Origin: Diphasiastrum complanatum
Taxonomy: Eukaryota > Streptophyta > Lycopodiopsida > Lycopodiales > Lycopodiaceae
Assembly (NCBI GenBank): GCA_029204225.1
Contig: CM055102.1
Span: forward strand, 61,912,168 to 61,976,167
Direction of reading: 5' to 3'
Length of the DNA: 64,000 nt
Under the pieces are notes generated by a model that had not been told where the DNA came from, ran no database searches, and saw nothing but the letters and a program-made list of their open reading frames with translations. The translations under genes and the position numbers were made by a program. Positions 59,165 to 64,000 of the stretch are shown piece after piece (position 1 is the stretch's first letter; every line of letters begins with the position of its first letter).

Positions 59165-60527
59165 TGAGAAAATTTGCCCATTCCATTCCTATAGTATGCG
59201 GTTTTCCTGAGCACTCCTCTCACTCTCCAAAAAATAACAAAAACTGTACAAAAAGACATGGAGTTGCAAGCATCAGCAAAAGGTTTTAAGGGAGGCCATG
59301 AGGGTTTGACATTGACATCTTAATGGCTCGCCTAACGTCCTTGTCGAATCCGAGCATATATGATTTACCTCTCATGCAAAGCTGATTGCACTGAGAGAGT
59401 CATCATGAATGATCATCATCAATTATCACAATAAACTATGTTCTATTCCAATGCATAAAAGCTATCACAAGTCGGTGTTATTTGGAAGTTTGAAAATCAA
59501 AGTGCTTGAATTACCCAATTTATCCAATATGTACATTGGTTTGATCCATAACATGAGCCTCACCAGGTCTAACATGATATTATAGTTTATATTAGCTAAC
59601 TTAACCCCAAACTTACCCTAATTATGTGTCAAATCGAGGCCCTTGGATTGTGGCATCATATCTTCCACCTCTTAGTCAAAAGCCATGATAAACTCACTAA
59701 ATTTCCAAGATTTAGCAATCACATCCAAGTGGATAGCCTTGAGTTTAGGGTTGAGAAGTAGAAGAGAAAGGAAGTACACATGACTCTGATGATGTATAAA
59801 GGATGGTCATGTGGTCAAACAAGTAAAATGACCAAAATATGACTAGTTTATGCAAATTATATTATATGATGCTCCACGTGTCTACTTGGAGTACCTTTGG
59901 TGCTTTGAAATTATTATTTACAACCTGTCCTTCACTGGAATATCAAGGCATGATTTATTAACTCCTCTAGAGGCCTGATTCCTATGTCTAGGATTACTCC
60001 ACATCCTCGATAATACGACATGGTCATAACATTTAGTAAACTTTTTTCTCAACTTGGCCTTGGGGTAATTATCAAAGTTATGCAAGCCAGTTGTAACTTC
60101 TCAATGACACATTACCACTTGTAAAGGTCATGAGAAAGACCATTCTCCTATTCACATAAAGGATTTCCTTGAAATACAGACATGCATTTCAGAAGAGGAT
60201 TCATTTCTAGAAAAGGGGTTTTAATGCATTCGGCTAGAAAAAAAATGAGGTGCTACCATAAAAACTTTTGAAAGTTTCTTGAACCATTAGGAGGTTGACA
60301 TGTGTCATGAAAGTTTCAAGTCTCTAAGGAATTTCATTCCCCTAGGGTGTATGTTGAAAGAAGTTTTCACAAAAGTTTAAAGGAATCCATCCTCTCACCT
60401 CATGTGTGGAAAAATTCTCTAATTCAATCTGACGTCAAGACATCCGACATATCATGTGAATCTTGATTGAGGTAACATGATGGGTGACCTAAGTTCATTG
60501 GCAAAGGCAAATCATTGAATCACTGCT

Positions 60528-60626
<99 letters not shown>

Positions 60627-61158
60627 AAATCAATGCTCTCCCACTTAGTGCTCGGGAAACCTCTTTTGAGTTATCCTCAAAAAACCTGCATTTTATAGAA
60701 CTTCACAGTTTTCTGAAGACTTTTAGGTACATATGCTTGAATAAAAAATCGTTAGACATTTTATTATGCTAGACTTTGAGAAAATTTGCCCATTCTGTAC
60801 CTATAGTTTGTGGTTTTCCAGAGCACTTCTCTCACTCTCCAAGAAATAAAAAAAATTGTAGAAAAAAACATGGAGTTGCAAGTAGCAGCAAACGGTTTTA
60901 AGGGAGGCCGTGAGGGTTTGACATTGACATCTTAATGGCTCGCCTAACGTCCTTGTCAAATCCGAGCATATATGATCTACCTCTTGTGCAAAGCTGATTG
61001 CACTGAGAGCCATCATGAATGATCATCATCCACCATCACAATAAACTATGTTCTATTCCAATGACTAAAAGCTATCACGAGTCGGGGTTATTTGGAAGTT
61101 TGAAAATCAAAGTGCTTGAATTACCCAATTTATCCAATATATACATTGGTTTGATCCA
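59165..61158. mobile_element. Candidate TRIM or duplicated segment: two 382-384-bp direct repeats
   Basis: 59165-59548 and 60777-61158 are near-identical direct repeats. Both begin TGAGAAAATTTGCCC and end GGTTTGATCCA, giving TG...CA termini. They flank a 1228-bp interior with no coding potential and a (CT)n array. The size fits a terminal-repeat retrotransposon in miniature. Against this, I see no PBS next to either repeat and no target-site duplication (GTTTC left, TGGAA right). Confidence 0.6.
60529..60623. repeat. (CT)47 microsatellite
   Basis: An uninterrupted CT array within the interior of the 59.2-61.2 kb repeat pair. Confidence 0.99.
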
Positions 61159-61397
61159 TGGAAATCCGATACAGACGGGATTTTAAGTTCCGTTGCCATT
61201 GAAGATTCCTCAGGTGCTCGTAGATAGTAACCTACATGTTTTAACGACTCCCTACGGTTTGCGGTTCGTTGTCTTCACAAGTTGAAGTCGTGTTTCTCCG
61301 TTAACGTCATTTTGATGGTGCTCTTCAGTCAGACCGTAATTTGGCGATGGCTTTGGGGTTATGCCTGATTTAACTTTGCATGTAATTTTGCAAATCG

Positions 61398-61706
<309 letters not shown>

Positions 61707-61779
61707 TTGAGAGTAGGAGGGCAAAGGAATGAGTAGGAGAAGATTAAACTCCAACACCTGCTACTGCATGCAGGAACCA

Positions 61780-62308
61780 AATACAGTTTCAGAGGCAATG
61801 TCTACACCTGTGCTGAATATTGGAAAGCAGCAATGGACACAAAATTCAATTCTCTGGTGCAGAATGAAACATGGACGGTCACTAAGCTGCCAAAGGACAT
61901 AAATTTGATTCCATGCAAATGGATTTTTCAGGTGAAGTATGATGCTGAAGGAAGGCTAAATCGGTACAAAGTCAGGCTAGTTGCCAAAGGTTATTCCCAG
62001 ATTCCAGATTTGAGAGACCTTCAGCTCGGTGGTCAAGCATGCTTCAATCCGGCTATTACTCTCCTTTGCAGCTGCAACAGATCTTGAAGTCCATCAAATG
62101 GATGTCCAAACTGCTTTCCTAAATCGGACCATTGAAGAGGAAATATTTATGTCACAGCCTAAAGGATACCAACTGAGAGGTAAGCAACACCTTGTGTGCA
62201 AAATTCACAAGGCGCTCTATGGGCTGAAACAGTCACCAAGAGCCTAGTTCCAAAAAATAAATGCATTTCTTATTGAGAATGGTTTTATTCCAAACTCAGC
62301 AGATTCGT
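61780..62308 (+). pseudogene. Ty1/copia RT fragment
   Basis: AAMDTKFNSLVQNETWTVTK, IPCKWIFQVKYDAEGRLNRY and VRLVAKGYSQIP start the RT. A frameshift leads into VKHASIRLLLSFAAAT, HQMDVQTAFLNRTIEEEIFM and KIHKALYGLKQSPRA. A TAG at 62245-62247 then replaces a conserved Trp. It resumes as FQKINAFLIENGFIPNSADS and is cut at about 62308, before YVDD, by the next element. Confidence 0.9.
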
Positions 62309-63185
62309 AAGTGACTTTCTTACGATCTCCTACGACGGAAAGAGCCATGATCAAAGTCACCGAAAAATATCTCCGATGAAGTCTGTGAACTCACATCAAA
62401 TACCATAAGTAACTTACTTGCGGCTATCAAGGAAGTCTGTGAATGAACACAACTCTCCTCAACCATCTAAAAAACGTAAGCAACCTACTAATGGTTATCA
62501 ACGAAGTCGACTAGCGACAACGGTTTGCGAGTTCCTACGAAGTCAGCTGACAACTGTTGACCCATCTCATCGTTTAGCTCCGTAAGTTATCACTTACGGT
62601 TATCAACGAAGGAAGCAAACGATCACTTACAAAGCAAACAATCAACAGCTGATGAACGAACAACTAGCGATTGTTCAAACGACTACGGATAGACTACGGC
62701 CATCATAGCCTACATCCTTCCAATACGACGCATACGGAGGGTACGTTACTCTGTACTTATCGTCCTTCACGATGCTTCAATATCGGATCTACAGATCATG
62801 TTTAAACGGCTGTTAATCATCTTATAAATTGTAATTACAATAAATCAAAAGACTCTGACAACTATATATATGTATCTGAGCGAAGAGAAGGAGTGAGATA
62901 GAGAGTAGTGAGTTGAACAATCTGTAGATGCACAAAGTGATCAAACGACCAAAAGGTCTTCAGTAGCTAGCTCCTTAGAGTTAGTGATTTTATACACACA
63001 GGGAGAGAGCTAGAAATGTAGCCATTGTTTCAGAATCTGTAAGTAGGAATACGCGCTTATCAGCGCTACTGTATTGTGTTCTGATTCTCTCTTTTATACA
63101 GATTTGCTACTGTTCAATTACTACGTTCTTGATTGAATGCAATTGTCTCTCTCACTCTCCTGCACACAAACATGGTTATCAGAGA
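62309..63185 (+). mobile_element. Copia LTR (left edge uncertain) and primer-binding site
   Basis: The right end is clear: ..GCACACAAACA at 63172, then TGGTTATCAGAGA (63173-63185), a PBS with one extra T. TATATATATG near 62863-62875 lies at a plausible promoter position. The left third carries imperfect repeats around CGTAAG..CTTACGGTTATCAACGAAG. The LTR begins at or shortly after 62309, where the RT fragment is interrupted. Confidence 0.72.
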
Positions 63186-63561
63186 CGCATGGCTATCCAA
63201 GACGCCTAATGCTTCGCAATCCTACTGTTATGGCAGTCTCAGACTCCTACTCTGATAACCCAAAAGGACAACAAGCTTTTGATTTCGTTCTCTAATCAAT
63301 CCTCATTCCTAAAATATGCAATTATTACTGTGTTCACAATTGTGTTTCTTTACTGTTGGTAGAGACATCATTTACATCATAATCGTCTCTTGTGTTCTGC
63401 TTCCGTCATGGCTCCGCTATAGTCACAATCAATCGTAGACCATGTAGACCACCATCATACACCAGCATAAGTAGTATTAGTGCTTTGGTTTAGTGGATTA
63501 CTAGAGTGTAGAATCTTTTTCCAAAGCTATTCTAAGTTGTTTGTGTATAAGTTCGATCACT

Positions 63562-64000
63562 ATGGAAGGCACCTCAGAGATCCGCTTGATCAATAGATTC
63601 AAGGGAGATGACTTCCACATGTGGAAGTTCAAAATGAGGATGATCTTGATTGAAAAGGAGTTATGGGGATACGTCAACGGTTTTGTAGCTAGACCGGTAG
63701 AACCCGAACAGCTCCCAGCTTGGGAAGCCAAGGATGGCAAGGCTCTTGCCATTGTATCTCTAAACCTTAAAGACACTCAAGTTGCTCATGTATCCAACTG
63801 CACTACTTCCAAAGAAGCATGAGATACACTCACTAGCATCTATGAGACCTCAGATGTCTCGACTTGCCTCTTCTTGAGGAAGAAGGTACTTACACTCAGA
63901 ATGAGTGAAAGCAACTCAGTCAACGACCATCTAAAGTTCAAACAATTGCTGAACCAACGCTGCAATAGGTTCCCCTATCTCAGAATAAGACTCTACCATG
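63562..64000 (+). pseudogene. Ty1/copia gag N-terminus, running off the right edge
   Basis: ATG 63562 opens MEGTSEIRLINRFKGDDFHM, then WKFKMRMILIEKELWGYVNG, the canonical Gag N-terminal fold. KDGKALAIVSLNLKDTQVAH follows. TGA at 63820-63822 sits exactly where the conserved Trp of the EAWDTL motif belongs. After it the same frame continues (DTLTSIYETSDVSTCLFLRK, LRMSESNSVNDHLKFKQLLN) to near the window edge. Apart from this stop the ORF looks young. It belongs to the LTR and PBS just upstream. Confidence 0.9.

Overview
The window is nuclear DNA of a land plant with a large, transposon-loaded genome. It holds two host genes with long introns, many broken Ty1/copia and Ty3/gypsy LTR retrotransposons, LINE 3' ends and very long (GA)n/(CT)n and (CA)n arrays. 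Primer-binding sites of the plant type (TGGTATCAGAGC, TGGCGCCGTTGCC) are present. A fern or lycophyte is plausible, but the sequence alone does not fix the lineage. No bacterial, phage or CRISPR feature was seen.

Host gene 1 (about 1-3000, minus strand) is the 5' end of a UBP1-like oligouridylate-binding protein gene (TIA-1-type triple-RRM family). It has a non-coding first exon, a 1.75-kb leader intron filled by a degenerate minisatellite, a Gln-rich exon, and an exon reading into RRM1. The last two are separated by a probable GC-AG intron. The gene runs off the left edge.

Host gene 2 (24810-38438, plus strand) is a complete, apparently intact 14-exon gene for the organellar RNase II/RNase R-type exoribonuclease RNR1. 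I reconstructed it exon by exon to 822 codons. It has another GC-AG intron (intron 5), and an 8.6-kb intron 2 that holds LINE ends and fragments of at least four LTR elements. One LTR ends only 61 bp before the exon-3 acceptor. Two abutting uORFs lie in its putative leader.

Everything else is mobile-element debris. 7.2-8.0 kb: copia gag. 8.0-10.1 kb: gypsy gag, leader and PBS (minus). 10.4-12.6 and 12.9-15.6 kb: two copia fragments (minus). 18.4-19.7 kb: copia RNase H and 3' LTR. 19.9-23.2 kb: gypsy element with RT and most of IN cleanly deleted. 42.1-51.7 kb: two plus-strand copia units sharing one LTR. 51.3-57.6 kb: a copia element with both LTRs (minus). 57.6-58.9 kb: copia gag/PR split by a 177-bp microsatellite. 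59.2-61.2 kb: a pair of 384-bp direct repeats that may be a TRIM. 61.8-64.0 kb: copia RT fragment interrupted by another copia LTR and gag.

No retroelement here looks autonomous. Several have lost catalytic residues, and at least seven in-frame stops fall exactly on conserved Trp codons, which suggests methylation-driven decay. I found no convincing new biological system. The best leads are the two GC-AG introns, LINE ends with (TC)n tails, the chimeric LTR architecture at 42-58 kb, the five-copy GGTTYGAACC array, and the candidate TRIM.
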